29,398 bases of DNA from Hungatella sp. UBA5385. GTDB taxonomy: Bacteria > Bacillota > Clostridia > Lachnospirales > Lachnospiraceae. Location: the NCBI GenBank assembly GCA_002409995.1, contig DHOR01000040.1, positions 1 through 29,398 of the forward strand. The letters are read 5' to 3'. Numbering within the stretch: position 1 is the stretch's first letter; the number at the start of each line of letters is the position of its first letter. The notes below the pieces were generated by a model. That model searched no databases and was not told the origin of the DNA. It was given only the letters and a program-made list of their open reading frames with translations. Both the position numbers and the translations under genes were made by a program. Below are positions 1-7,669 of this stretch, one piece after another.

Positions 1-62
1 TTTATTACTCCAAGGACACAAAAAATTTTACACCCTCGTTAAACACCTTAAATTTAATTATC

Positions 63-839
63 TCACTCACCCACAGCAACCACCGCCAATGAAGCCCCAA
101 TAGCCCCAGCCAAAACAGACATATCATGGGTAACAATCGGAACCCCCAGCTTGTCCCCAATCAACGTTGTCAACGATTGAATATGAGACAACCCACCTGT
201 CATAATCAGTCTAACATCTCTATTAAAACTCATCCTTACAACCATCTGCGTAACCTTAGCCGTAATAGCTTCCAATACACCGCCCAGAATCACATCCCGG
301 TCTTTTCCTTTGGCAATCAGACCAATGATTTCAGACTCTGCAAAAACTGCACACATATTATTGATCTTTTCCGGCTGTTCAAGATTAGCAAGCTTGTCTA
401 TCTCTGAAAAATCCAGTTCCAGCCGGCTGCATACCATATCTAAGAATTTCCCAGTACCTGCAGCACATTTATCATTCATTAAGAAATCAACAGGTTTTCC
501 ATTGGATATTTTAATCACCTTGCAGTCCTGACCGCCTATATCTAAGACACCGCCTATGGTATTGTCTAAAAACACAGCACCTCTTGCATGACAGGTGATT
601 TCTGTAATAGTCTTATCTGCAAAATAAATGATATCCCTTCCATAACCGGTTGCACCAATAGCACACTGGGATAGATCAACTTCGAACCTGGCAGTCAGAT
701 CTTTAATCTGTTTCAGGGCATTCTCGGCAGGCTGCCAGCCGGTTGGTCTGATATCGGAACCAATAATAGAACCATTATGGATCAATACTGTTTTGCAGAA
801 GGTAGAGCCGCTGTCAATTCCTATAGAATACTGTTTCAT
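63..839 (-). CDS. 2-hydroxyacyl-CoA dehydratase activator family ATPase (YjiL / DCCP-reductase-like)
   Basis: A 258-residue BadF/BadG/BcrA/HgdC-family ATPase. Family members are homodimers that hold one [4Fe-4S] cluster between subunits and use ATP hydrolysis to push a low-potential electron into a partner iron-sulfur protein. The ASKHA-type nucleotide fold is visible: GIDSGST near residue 7, DIGGQD near 100 and MTGGL near 213. The two cluster cysteines are present, C125 in NDKCAAGTGKF and C163 in NMCAVFAESE. Length is normal for the family. The start ATG at 839 is preceded by AAAGGCGG. It lies 52 bp downstream of the dehydratase-like partner and is probably cotranscribed with it. Because there is only one partner protein rather than an A/B subunit pair, a DCCP-reductase (YjiL) role is favoured over activation of a true 2-hydroxyacyl-CoA dehydratase. 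The choice between these is inference; the ATPase family call is secure. Confidence 0.93.
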   Translation of the reverse strand: MKQYSIGIDSGSTFCKTVLIHNGSIIGSDIRPTGWQPAENALKQIKDLTARFEVDLSQCAIGATGYGRDIIYFADKTITEITCHARGAVFLDNTIGGVLDIGGQDCKVIKISNGKPVDFLMNDKCAAGTGKFLDMVCSRLELDFSEIDKLANLEQPEKINNMCAVFAESEIIGLIAKGKDRDVILGGVLEAITAKVTQMVVRMSFNRDVRLIMTGGLSHIQSLTTLIGDKLGVPIVTHDMSVLAGAIGASLAVVAVGE

Positions 840-891
840 AATTGTTCCGCCTTTACTGTTTCTGTCGTTAACATTATCTCAAGTTTCTGTA

Positions 892-2043
892 TTAAATGAT
901 TTCTAAAAATGCACCAATCCGGGTGGTTAACTGTGCGATGTCAGAGGTTGAATAATCGGTTTCCACAGTGAGAAATGGGATATTGATACTGTCACATATT
1001 CTTTTAACCTGATTGGTTTCAATGGCATAGGTGTGGCAGGCCTGAAGTGTCATTTCTATCACTGCATCTGCCTTAAATCTATGTACCAGGTCCTGTAAGA
1101 GAACGTATCTTTTATCGTCAGGTGTCATTACAGAACAGCCGATATTTAAATAAGCCTCGGAAACAGCTCTGAATGGATCTTCTGTGTTTTCTTCTACAAA
1201 ATTCTCCACTTTTTTGGCACCAGTACAGTTTTCATAAGCAACAACAATACCTCCCTGCTGCTCGATGATGTCAACTATTTTTTCTGTTACACCGCCCATA
1301 GGGCAGCCGGTTATTACAATTCGTTTTGAATCCAATGAGATGTTGGAGGAGTTTGTATTATTGATTGTTGTAAGCTTTTCTAAAGTATTCTCCAGCTCTT
1401 TGATCTTTTCTTCCTCATTGAATTTAAACTGTGTGCCAAACAGAATTTTAAGCTGCTCCAGACCTGTAATTGGAGGTGGGAAATTCATGCTTGTTTCATA
1501 GATTCCCTTTAATAGACGTCTTTCTTTATTTTTCCTCTTAATAGAATTTTCAAGGTCTTCATTTGTAATTATAACCTCAAAATCTGACTCAATTCTTTCT
1601 TTTAACCTTATAATTTCCTGATACCATAACTCTTTGGAAATTTCATCTTCCTGGTTTTGAGGAAGCTGCATTACATGGGTGTTTTTTATTTCGCCAAGAT
1701 ACTCATACATTTTCTTTTTTCCGTCACAAGTAGTTTCACCTACAACAAGGTCTGAAAAATACATATATGGGCACTTGTTGGTTATGGCAAAGCCATAGCT
1801 GGACTTTATTAACGGACAAAGGTTTCTTGGTAAAACGGTTTCTGCATCTGGTATGGTTTCATCACTTGTAGAGCAGAGCCCTACTGTAGCCATGCCGGCT
1901 GCATCAAATAGTTCCAATGGAGTATAGGTACAAAATGTACCGGCTACTTTTTTTCCATTGTCTTTTAGTGCTTTCATTTGCAGGAAGCCATTGCGTCTGG
2001 CTTCACTAAAGGAATCGAATATCTCAGGTAATTGATGTTCCAT
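892..2043 (-). CDS. 2-hydroxyacyl-CoA dehydratase D-family iron-sulfur protein (YjiM / double-cubane cluster protein-like)
   Basis: A 383-residue protein of the HgdB/FldC/YjiM family, the electron acceptor of the adjacent activator. Cysteines that could hold iron-sulfur clusters fall in family-like motifs: C38 (TFCTYTP), C76 (CPLIKSSYGF), C91, C106 (TTCDGKKKMYE), C247 (GCPMGG), C273 (ENCTGAKK), C303 and C336 (QACHTYAIE). True dehydratases use two different subunits of this fold plus an activator. Here there is a single subunit plus activator, the arrangement of the DCCP/DCCP-R system, which carries an [8Fe-9S] double-cubane cluster and reduces small molecules in vitro. Residues about 165-240 look like a variable, charged linker between the two halves. 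The start ATG follows GGGGGAT. A minus-strand promoter lies upstream at 2101-2129. The physiological substrate cannot be read from the sequence. Confidence 0.9.
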   Translation of the reverse strand: MEHQLPEIFDSFSEARRNGFLQMKALKDNGKKVAGTFCTYTPLELFDAAGMATVGLCSTSDETIPDAETVLPRNLCPLIKSSYGFAITNKCPYMYFSDLVVGETTCDGKKKMYEYLGEIKNTHVMQLPQNQEDEISKELWYQEIIRLKERIESDFEVIITNEDLENSIKRKNKERRLLKGIYETSMNFPPPITGLEQLKILFGTQFKFNEEEKIKELENTLEKLTTINNTNSSNISLDSKRIVITGCPMGGVTEKIVDIIEQQGGIVVAYENCTGAKKVENFVEENTEDPFRAVSEAYLNIGCSVMTPDDKRYVLLQDLVHRFKADAVIEMTLQACHTYAIETNQVKRICDSINIPFLTVETDYSTSDIAQLTTRIGAFLEII

Positions 2044-2072
2044 TTTTTTATCCCCCTGTAATGTTATTTAGT

Positions 2073-2095
2073 CGTTGTTACGAAAACGCACAACG
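2073..2095. promoter_or_regulatory. Inverted repeat at the dehydratase promoter start site (possible operator)
   Basis: CGTTGT and ACAACG form a perfect 6-bp inverted repeat separated by 11 bp. It sits just downstream of the predicted -10 box, about where transcription should begin. A TTATATA run overlapping the -10 box (about 2097-2103) loosely resembles the AT-rich core of ModE operators. Either could be the target of the adjacent ModE-type regulator. This is inference from position only. Confidence 0.3.
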
Positions 2096-2100
2096 GTTAT

Positions 2101-2129
2101 ATATTATCATGAGATTGTATTTTTGACAA
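2101..2129 (-). promoter_or_regulatory. Promoter of the dehydratase/activator operon
   Basis: Reading the minus strand, a -35 box TTGTCA (2124-2129), a 17-bp spacer and a -10 box TAATAT (2101-2106) point toward the gene starting at 2043. This gives a leader of roughly 50 nt. It indicates that the dehydratase/activator pair has its own transcript, separate from the upstream ModE-type regulator gene. Confidence 0.6.
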
Positions 2130-2184
2130 TATGCACATAGGAAAAAGAGAATGATATAATCATATGGCTAAACTGCAACATAAT

Positions 2185-2547
2185 TTATTCACATTGTTCT
2201 CCAAACAAATCATTAAAATAATCCTCTTTTTTTCTCTGTGTATAATTGAGTACATCAGCTTCGTACTCTTTAAAATGATAAACCAACTCTTTCCCAAATT
2301 CAGTCAAAGTAGAACCGCCGCCATGTTCGCCGCCGATTTTTTTAATCATTATTTCCCTGCCAAATCCCTCTTCAGCATTTCTTATAATCTTAAGTGCTTT
2401 TCGATATGTCATCCCCAATTGACTAGCTGCAGCTCTAATAGACTTAAGTTCATCCACACATTGTAATAATTCAGAAACTCCCTTGCCATATACGATTTGA
2501 TCTCCCTTAATAAATCGTATTCTAATATCTATTGACCAGTTTTTCAT
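2185..2547 (-). CDS. ModE N-terminal-type winged-helix transcriptional regulator, single domain
   Basis: A 120-residue protein that is essentially only the winged-helix DNA-binding domain of ModE. The helix-turn-helix is around residues 34-55 (IRAAASQLGMTYRKALKII). It is followed by the wing motif IGGEHGGGSTLTEFGKEL, which closely follows the ModE pattern (GG-GGG-LT--G). The two molybdate-binding MOP/TOBE domains of full ModE are absent, so a different signal or partner is likely. The start is placed at the second ATG (2547), because the first ATG (2559) lies inside the GGAGGG ribosome-binding site. The gene is divergent from the histidine kinase and upstream of the dehydratase/activator pair, whose promoter it may control. 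LysR-family membership is less likely, since no effector domain follows. Confidence 0.8.
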   Translation of the reverse strand: MKNWSIDIRIRFIKGDQIVYGKGVSELLQCVDELKSIRAAASQLGMTYRKALKIIRNAEEGFGREIMIKKIGGEHGGGSTLTEFGKELVYHFKEYEADVLNYTQRKKEDYFNDLFGEQCE

Positions 2548-2599
2548 GATACCCTCCATAGATTTTTCTCTTTGATATACATCAGGTACAATACAGAAA

Positions 2600-2628
2600 A
2601 TTATATCATGTTAGATTGAGAGGTTCAA
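2600..2628 (-). promoter_or_regulatory. Promoter of the ModE-type regulator
   Basis: On the minus strand, TTGAAC (2623-2628), a 17-bp spacer and a perfect TATAAT (2600-2605) lie about 50 bp upstream of the regulator start. A second, weaker candidate on the same strand is TTGACT (2721-2726), 16 bp, TAATAT (2699-2704), which would give a long leader. Confidence 0.6.
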
Positions 2629-2763
2629 TAAGGCCTGAGAATATGCTTAAATGACTTAAACGGAACAATGGAACAAAAGAACGGAACAAAAGAAAAGAAT
2701 ATTAATATAAAGATTAGAAAAGTCAACCTTTTCCAGAAAAACGAACCTTCCCAATACACCTTT

Positions 2764-2793
2764 CTTCCCCTGACCTATTTCAAAATAGGGAAG
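2764..2793. repeat. Imperfect palindrome upstream of the histidine kinase
   Basis: CTTCC (2764-2768) pairs with GGAAG (2789-2793), and CTATTT (2775-2780) pairs with AAATAG (2783-2788), with a small one-sided bulge. It lies about 45 bp before the kinase start and directly upstream of a TAAAAT hexamer (2801-2806) that could be a -10 box; no convincing -35 was found. It could be an operator or a 5' leader hairpin. There is no T-run, so it is not an intrinsic terminator. Confidence 0.35.
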
Positions 2794-2836
2794 AGTACGG
2801 TAAAATGAAGTAAGTAAGAAACATTGGGGGACAGTC

Positions 2837-4645
2837 ATGAGAAAAGAGAAGAGTGCATTGGGGAATATCAGCTTAAAAAACAGGCTCATATTGGCCTTTG
2901 TCCTGATTTCGATTATTCCAATTACAATCATCATCTGGTTTAGTTACTATAACAGTTCTAATATCATTCGGCGCAATGCAGAAGAGATGACCCGCAATAA
3001 TCTGAATCAGACAAAGGTGAGTCTGGATGTATGGGTTGCTTCTTATGAAGATATTTTGTTTCAGATTTACACCAATGATGAAATTGTAGAAATGATTGAT
3101 ACAATTAATAGAAATGATGCTGATCTTTTTGTAACAAGAGGGCAGCTACGCAGAACGCTGAGAGGACTATTTTATACAAAAGAGCATATTAAGTCCATCA
3201 CAGTAATAACAGAAAATGGAGATGTGGTCTTTTATGATCTTCTGACTGGGTCCACTACTAAAAATACATGGCTGGATGAACTGAAACTGACACAGCAGGA
3301 TCTATATGACATGATTTCAGAAGATAATCAAACACATGTTATAACTACTGAGAGGGCAGGAGTTTTTGCCAATGAGACCTATTATCTCTTTCATCTGGGG
3401 CACCGTGTCATTGATTATAAAAATGTAAACAGACGACTGGGCGTTGTTATCATAAGCATCGATGAAACTATGCTGAAGGAAATCTGTGGAGATGGGAATG
3501 ATTCCAATGAATTGACCTTTTTGGTAGATAATCAGGGAACCGTGATGTCCTATCCAAACAAGGAGCTTCTGGGGGAACAGATCATAGAATGGACAGATGT
3601 CAGGGAACAAAGAGAAGCAGGGTATCTGGAGTTTGTAAAAGAACAGAATGTATTAGAGGGGAAACACATCTTTGTCAGCTCTGTATATGATGAGAAATTT
3701 GGGTGCGATATTGTAAGGATCTCTGATCGCAGCGAGATGATAAGTATGCTTTCCAGACAGCAGAACATTATGCTGCTGATTATGTGCTTTTCCACTCTGT
3801 TATTAATTACCATTATTATGGTATTGACTTACCGCCTTACTGACTCCCTGAATAAGCTGGTGGGTCTGATGAAGCGTGCAGAAAAAGGAGAATTGTCTGT
3901 TCGTGTGAAAATGAATCAGGCCATGCTGCCTGAGGTAGAGACAATAGCCTCCCAGTTTAACCGCATGCTTGATAAGGTGGAAATCTCCATGAACAGAGAG
4001 AAAGAGGCAATTGAGAAACAGAAAAATGCGGAGATAGAGGCATTGGAGGCTCAGATCAATCCACATTTTCTATATAATACATTGGATACCATCAACTGGA
4101 TGGCAATTGATAAGGACGAATATGAAATAAGCAACTCCATCACAGCACTGGCTACGATTCTCCGTTATGGAATCGATAAAAGCAATAGTATGGTAACAGT
4201 AAGCAGGGAATGTGACTGGCTGAAACAGTATGTGTTTCTTCAGCAGACACGACTGAAAAACCAGTTTGAGTGTGGGATTCATGTGTCTCCGGAAGTTTCC
4301 CATTGGAAGATCCATAAACTGCTGTTACAGCCATTTGTTGAAAATGCCATTTTGCATGGATTTGAAGGCAGAACTGGAACCCTATGTCTGGAAGTGACCA
4401 TTATTCCAGAAGGAGACCAATTAAGTATCGAGATTTATGATAATGGTAAGGGGATTCCAAATGAGATTCTGGATAAGATGAATCGGGGCGAATTTCCAAA
4501 AAGTAAAGAGAAAAATCATATTGGTATGGAAAATGCATTTTCCAGGATTTCTATGTACTATCCGGGTGAAGCAAAGGTATGGATAGAAAGCGAAACCGGC
4601 ATGTTTACAAAAGTCCATATTACCATACCTAAGAGGGTGGAATAG
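2837..4645 (+). CDS. YesM-type sensor histidine kinase
   Basis: A 602-residue membrane sensor kinase of the YesM/LytS-like His_kinase family. Transmembrane segments lie at about residues 15-38 and 311-333. They bracket an extracellular Cache-like sensing region of about 270 residues. A HAMP segment follows at about 335-390. The phosphoacceptor is H410 in QINPHFLYNTLDT, the hallmark of this family. The ATP-binding domain shows an N box (PFVENAILHG, about 500) and a G box (DNGKGIP, about 535). The start is preceded by GGGGGA. The gene ends immediately before the response regulator start (TAG then ATG), so the two are translationally linked. Neighbouring ABC importer and GH31 genes suggest that it responds to an extracellular oligosaccharide; the ligand is inferred, not visible. 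Confidence 0.92.
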   Translation: MRKEKSALGNISLKNRLILAFVLISIIPITIIIWFSYYNSSNIIRRNAEEMTRNNLNQTKVSLDVWVASYEDILFQIYTNDEIVEMIDTINRNDADLFVTRGQLRRTLRGLFYTKEHIKSITVITENGDVVFYDLLTGSTTKNTWLDELKLTQQDLYDMISEDNQTHVITTERAGVFANETYYLFHLGHRVIDYKNVNRRLGVVIISIDETMLKEICGDGNDSNELTFLVDNQGTVMSYPNKELLGEQIIEWTDVREQREAGYLEFVKEQNVLEGKHIFVSSVYDEKFGCDIVRISDRSEMISMLSRQQNIMLLIMCFSTLLLITIIMVLTYRLTDSLNKLVGLMKRAEKGELSVRVKMNQAMLPEVETIASQFNRMLDKVEISMNREKEAIEKQKNAEIEALEAQINPHFLYNTLDTINWMAIDKDEYEISNSITALATILRYGIDKSNSMVTVSRECDWLKQYVFLQQTRLKNQFECGIHVSPEVSHWKIHKLLLQPFVENAILHGFEGRTGTLCLEVTIIPEGDQLSIEIYDNGKGIPNEILDKMNRGEFPKSKEKNHIGMENAFSRISMYYPGEAKVWIESETGMFTKVHITIPKRVE

Positions 4646-6169
4646 ATGAAAATTGTAGTGATTGAAGACGAGATCAGAATTCGGGAAGGAATTATAAAAC
4701 TTCTTGGTAAACTGAATAAAGAATATGAAGTGGTAGGAGAGGCAGACAATGGAAGAACAGGTCTGGAACTGTTGATGGAAAAGCAGCCGGATATTGTGAT
4801 TACCGATATAAGGATGCCGGATATGGATGGACTGGAGATGCTGCAGGCCATGTATGAGAATGGCATCATTGCAAAGGCAATAGTCATAAGTGCATATTCG
4901 GAATTTGAATATGCTAGGTCAGCTATGAAATTGGGAGTGACAGAATACCTTTTAAAACCTATTACACTGAATGCATTTTCCCAGTCACTGGATAAGGTGA
5001 CTTTTCAGATAAAGAAGGAGCGGACGAAAAAACCGGATCAGCTGGCAACCCTGGAACAGGTATTCCGAGAGTTGGTGGCTGGCAATATTACGGCAGATAA
5101 GGACATACTGGATTATTTAAAACACAAATACTACATAGATGCGGAGAAACCTTTTATTCTTCTTTGTGTATGCATTGGAAATGGCTATGAGGAAGAGGGA
5201 AGGAGATGGAAACGTGAATTGTCAAATCTCTGGACCATGCAGCCTGAAGTTTCTCATTGCATTTTTGAATCGGATTACCGGAAATCCCTGATTACTGTAC
5301 TCTACAACTACCAGGACTCCCATAAACTGGAACGTTGGCTTCAATATCATATATTAAATAATCAATTACTTAATAATAGTTTGGGCTGGATTGAGGTGGA
5401 ATCTATTCACCATTTAAAATCCGGATTTGATGATTTATATCCATACATGGATTGGAATATTTCACTGGAAGAAGAAATCCTCATATCTTATCCTAAAATC
5501 ACCCATGTACAGACAGTTCCCTGTATCTATCCTGTTGATATGGAAAAACGGATAAAAACTGCTGTATGTATGAGTGATTGGGAGAAAATCAAGAACATTT
5601 TAAGGGAATTCAGAAGATATTTCCAAAGCGGAAAAATATATGAGCCAAAAGAGATAAAAGAATGTTATGTGAGATTCTTGTGGGCAGTCATGGGGATAGC
5701 GAAAGAAATAGGGTGCCTGGACGATAAAGGTCTGGAGCAGGAACGGCTGCTGGATATGATTATGGGTGCTAAAACGAGATTGGAACTGGACATGGCTTCT
5801 GATATGCTGCTCTCCAGATTAAAGATGTCAGAGGAAGATGAGGAAATCACACATTTAACTGTTAAGCGAGCGAAAGCTATGATTCATGAATATTATCAGA
5901 CTGGAATTACCTTAGAAGAAATCGCCTCCAAACTAAATATTACGCCGGAATATTTAGGGACACAGTTTCACAAGGTAATAGGAGTGAATTTCAGTTCTTA
6001 TATCAGAAACTGCAGAATGAACAAAGCCAAGGAGCTGTTATGTGGAACACAGCTGAAGCTATATGAGATTTCGGATAAGGTAGGGTATTCCAACCCCAAA
6101 TATTTCAGTCAGGTATTTAAAGAATATACAGGTCAGCTTCCGGCAGATTACCGAAAATCATATAAATAA
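4646..6169 (+). CDS. YesN-type response regulator with AraC DNA-binding domain
   Basis: A 507-residue cytoplasmic regulator. The N-terminal receiver domain has the acidic pocket (E7, D8), the phosphoacceptor D54 in ITDIRMPDMDG, and K104 in LLKP. Residues about 130-400 form the variable middle region usual in YesN proteins. The C-terminal AraC/XylS double helix-turn-helix (about 405-505) shows ITLEEIASKLNITPEYLGTQF and the family signature KVGYSNPKYFSQVFKEYTG. The start abuts the kinase stop codon, so the pair is a single two-component module. Its likely targets are the promoter regions of the downstream sugar-binding protein and GH31 operon. Confidence 0.93.
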   Translation: MKIVVIEDEIRIREGIIKLLGKLNKEYEVVGEADNGRTGLELLMEKQPDIVITDIRMPDMDGLEMLQAMYENGIIAKAIVISAYSEFEYARSAMKLGVTEYLLKPITLNAFSQSLDKVTFQIKKERTKKPDQLATLEQVFRELVAGNITADKDILDYLKHKYYIDAEKPFILLCVCIGNGYEEEGRRWKRELSNLWTMQPEVSHCIFESDYRKSLITVLYNYQDSHKLERWLQYHILNNQLLNNSLGWIEVESIHHLKSGFDDLYPYMDWNISLEEEILISYPKITHVQTVPCIYPVDMEKRIKTAVCMSDWEKIKNILREFRRYFQSGKIYEPKEIKECYVRFLWAVMGIAKEIGCLDDKGLEQERLLDMIMGAKTRLELDMASDMLLSRLKMSEEDEEITHLTVKRAKAMIHEYYQTGITLEEIASKLNITPEYLGTQFHKVIGVNFSSYIRNCRMNKAKELLCGTQLKLYEISDKVGYSNPKYFSQVFKEYTGQLPADYRKSYK

Positions 6170-6196
6170 GATCAGCTTAGATTATTAATCCTTTTT

Positions 6197-6224
6197 AAGG
6201 TTTCTCACATTATGGAGAAACCTT
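6197..6224 (+). repeat. Perfect 10-bp inverted repeat between response regulator and binding-protein genes
   Basis: AAGGTTTCTC and GAGAAACCTT form a perfect 10-bp stem with an 8-nt loop, 27 bp after the regulator stop and about 50 bp before the binding-protein start. On the plus strand it is not followed by a T-run, so it is not a standard terminator. It may stabilise or separate mRNA segments, or act as a DNA operator. Confidence 0.6.
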
Positions 6225-6275
6225 AACTATTGTATGATAATTACAACAAGAAATCATATTGAAGGAGGAAATGTT

Positions 6276-7589
6276 ATGAAGTTGAAAAGGTTAACGGCAT
6301 GTATAACAGCAGCAGTTATAACAGCAGGAATTATGGCGGGGTGTGGCAACAGCCAGTCCGCTGAAAGTACAACTAAAGCTGAAAATACAACTAAGACAGA
6401 AAGCACCACTAAGGCAGAGGAGAGTAATAAGACAGAAGCTGCCAACAAAGAAGCAGACAACGGTAATCAGGAAGCAGAAAAAGTGACAATCTGGTATTAC
6501 TGGGAAACTGAAGGCCATCAGGTAGCTTTAGATAAAGTAATTACGGATTATAATGGACAACAGAGTAATTATGAAGTAACCGCTAAATACGTTCCATTTG
6601 CTGACTTCAAGAAACAGCTGTCTATCGGAGCATCTGCAAGTGAACTGCCTGATATGGTAATTATCGATTCTCCAGATCATGCTTCCTATGCATCTATGGG
6701 AATATTTGCAGATCTGACTGGTAAATTTGATGTGAATCAGTATTATGAAGGAGCGGTAAATTCCTGTACTATCGATGGGGCTCTATATGGTGTGCCCTTT
6801 GGTGTTAACTGCCTTTCATTATATTACAATGCAGATATGCTGGAAGCAGCAGGATGTACCCCTCCAACCACTTGGGATGAGACATTGGAAACTGCAAAGA
6901 AGCTTACAAAAGATAATGTGACAGGACTGGCTTTCTGCTGTCTGCAGAATGAAGAAGGTACCTTTAACTTTACTCCATGGTTATGGTCTACTGGAGCAAC
7001 TTCTTACGAGATGGGTTCAGAAGGCGGAATCAAAGCCCTGACTTTTTTGAAGAACATGGTGGAAAGCGGTGCTATGAGCAAAGAATGTATCAACTGGACA
7101 CAGGGAGATGTTATGAATCAGTTTATATCCGGAAATGCAGCTATGATGGTCAATGGGCCATGGCAGATTCCGACTATGCAGTCTGAGGCACCTGATTTAA
7201 ACTGGGGTGTAACACTGATTCCAAAGGATGCAGAATATGCTTCTGTATTAGGCGGTGAGAATTATGCAGTAATCGCAGATGGTAATGAAGCAGGTGCTCT
7301 TTCTTTCCTTGAGTATGCAACAGCTGAAGAACAGGTGAAATTCATGATGAATTCCTTCGGTTACATATCTGCAGACCAGTCAATTGCAGAAAATCAGTTT
7401 GAAGCAGATTCTCCATACCTTCCATTTGTAGAGCAGTTAAAATATGCACAGCCAAGAGGACCGCTGGCAGATTGGCCAAGTGTATCTGACGCTATTTCCC
7501 TGGCATTTAATAAAGCCATGACCGGAACTGCAACTCCGGAAGAAGCAGCGGCAGAAGCGCAGACAACTATCGATGGAATTGTGAAATAG
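6276..7589 (+). CDS. ABC transporter sugar-binding lipoprotein
   Basis: A 437-residue extracellular solute-binding protein of the family-1 (MalE/UgpB-like) type. A lipoprotein signal peptide is seen: MKLKRL, a hydrophobic stretch, and the lipobox IMAGC with C23 as the lipidated residue. A low-complexity Thr/Lys/Glu/Asn/Ala linker with repeated TTKAE-like units (about 28-65) tethers the mature domain to the membrane. The binding domain starts at VTIWYYW. The start at 6276 is chosen over an in-frame ATG at 6234 because GAAGGAGG ends seven bases upstream and the signal peptide begins there. It delivers sugar to the two downstream permeases. The GH31 enzyme and kinase pair nearby suggest an alpha-linked oligosaccharide. 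Confidence 0.93.
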   Translation: MKLKRLTACITAAVITAGIMAGCGNSQSAESTTKAENTTKTESTTKAEESNKTEAANKEADNGNQEAEKVTIWYYWETEGHQVALDKVITDYNGQQSNYEVTAKYVPFADFKKQLSIGASASELPDMVIIDSPDHASYASMGIFADLTGKFDVNQYYEGAVNSCTIDGALYGVPFGVNCLSLYYNADMLEAAGCTPPTTWDETLETAKKLTKDNVTGLAFCCLQNEEGTFNFTPWLWSTGATSYEMGSEGGIKALTFLKNMVESGAMSKECINWTQGDVMNQFISGNAAMMVNGPWQIPTMQSEAPDLNWGVTLIPKDAEYASVLGGENYAVIADGNEAGALSFLEYATAEEQVKFMMNSFGYISADQSIAENQFEADSPYLPFVEQLKYAQPRGPLADWPSVSDAISLAFNKAMTGTATPEEAAAEAQTTIDGIVK

Positions 7590-7606
7590 TATCACTTATA
7601 GGAGCT

Positions 7607-7640
7607 GCGGAGTATATGGATTTAATTCTGTATACTCCGC
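7607..7640 (+). terminator. Hairpin after the binding-protein gene (partial terminator/attenuator)
   Basis: GCGGAGTATA and TATACTCCGC form a perfect 10-bp stem with a 14-nt loop, followed by the short T-rich TTTATT. It lies between the binding-protein stop and the first permease. In many ABC sugar operons such a hairpin protects the binding-protein mRNA or partly stops transcription, so that the binding protein is made in excess. The weak T-run suggests only partial termination. Confidence 0.65.
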
Positions 7641-7669
7641 TTTATTAAAACAGATTGAGAGGCTGTATA

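Noticed and set aside
126..531. Plus-strand open frames opposite the activator gene
   Set aside because: They lie antisense within a strongly conserved ATPase gene and have no ribosome-binding site or recognisable protein features.
2123..2160. Plus-strand TTGACA and TATAAT hexamers
   Set aside because: Each matches consensus, but the spacer is 26 bp, too long for a normal promoter, and no plus-strand gene follows.
2656..2934. Minus-strand 92-residue open frame in the divergent intergenic region
   Set aside because: It overlaps the kinase 5' end, has low-complexity hydrophobic content and no ribosome-binding site.
6197..6224. Calling the regulator/binding-protein stem an intrinsic terminator
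   Set aside because: No T-run follows on the plus strand, and on the minus strand the sequence after the stem is A-rich.
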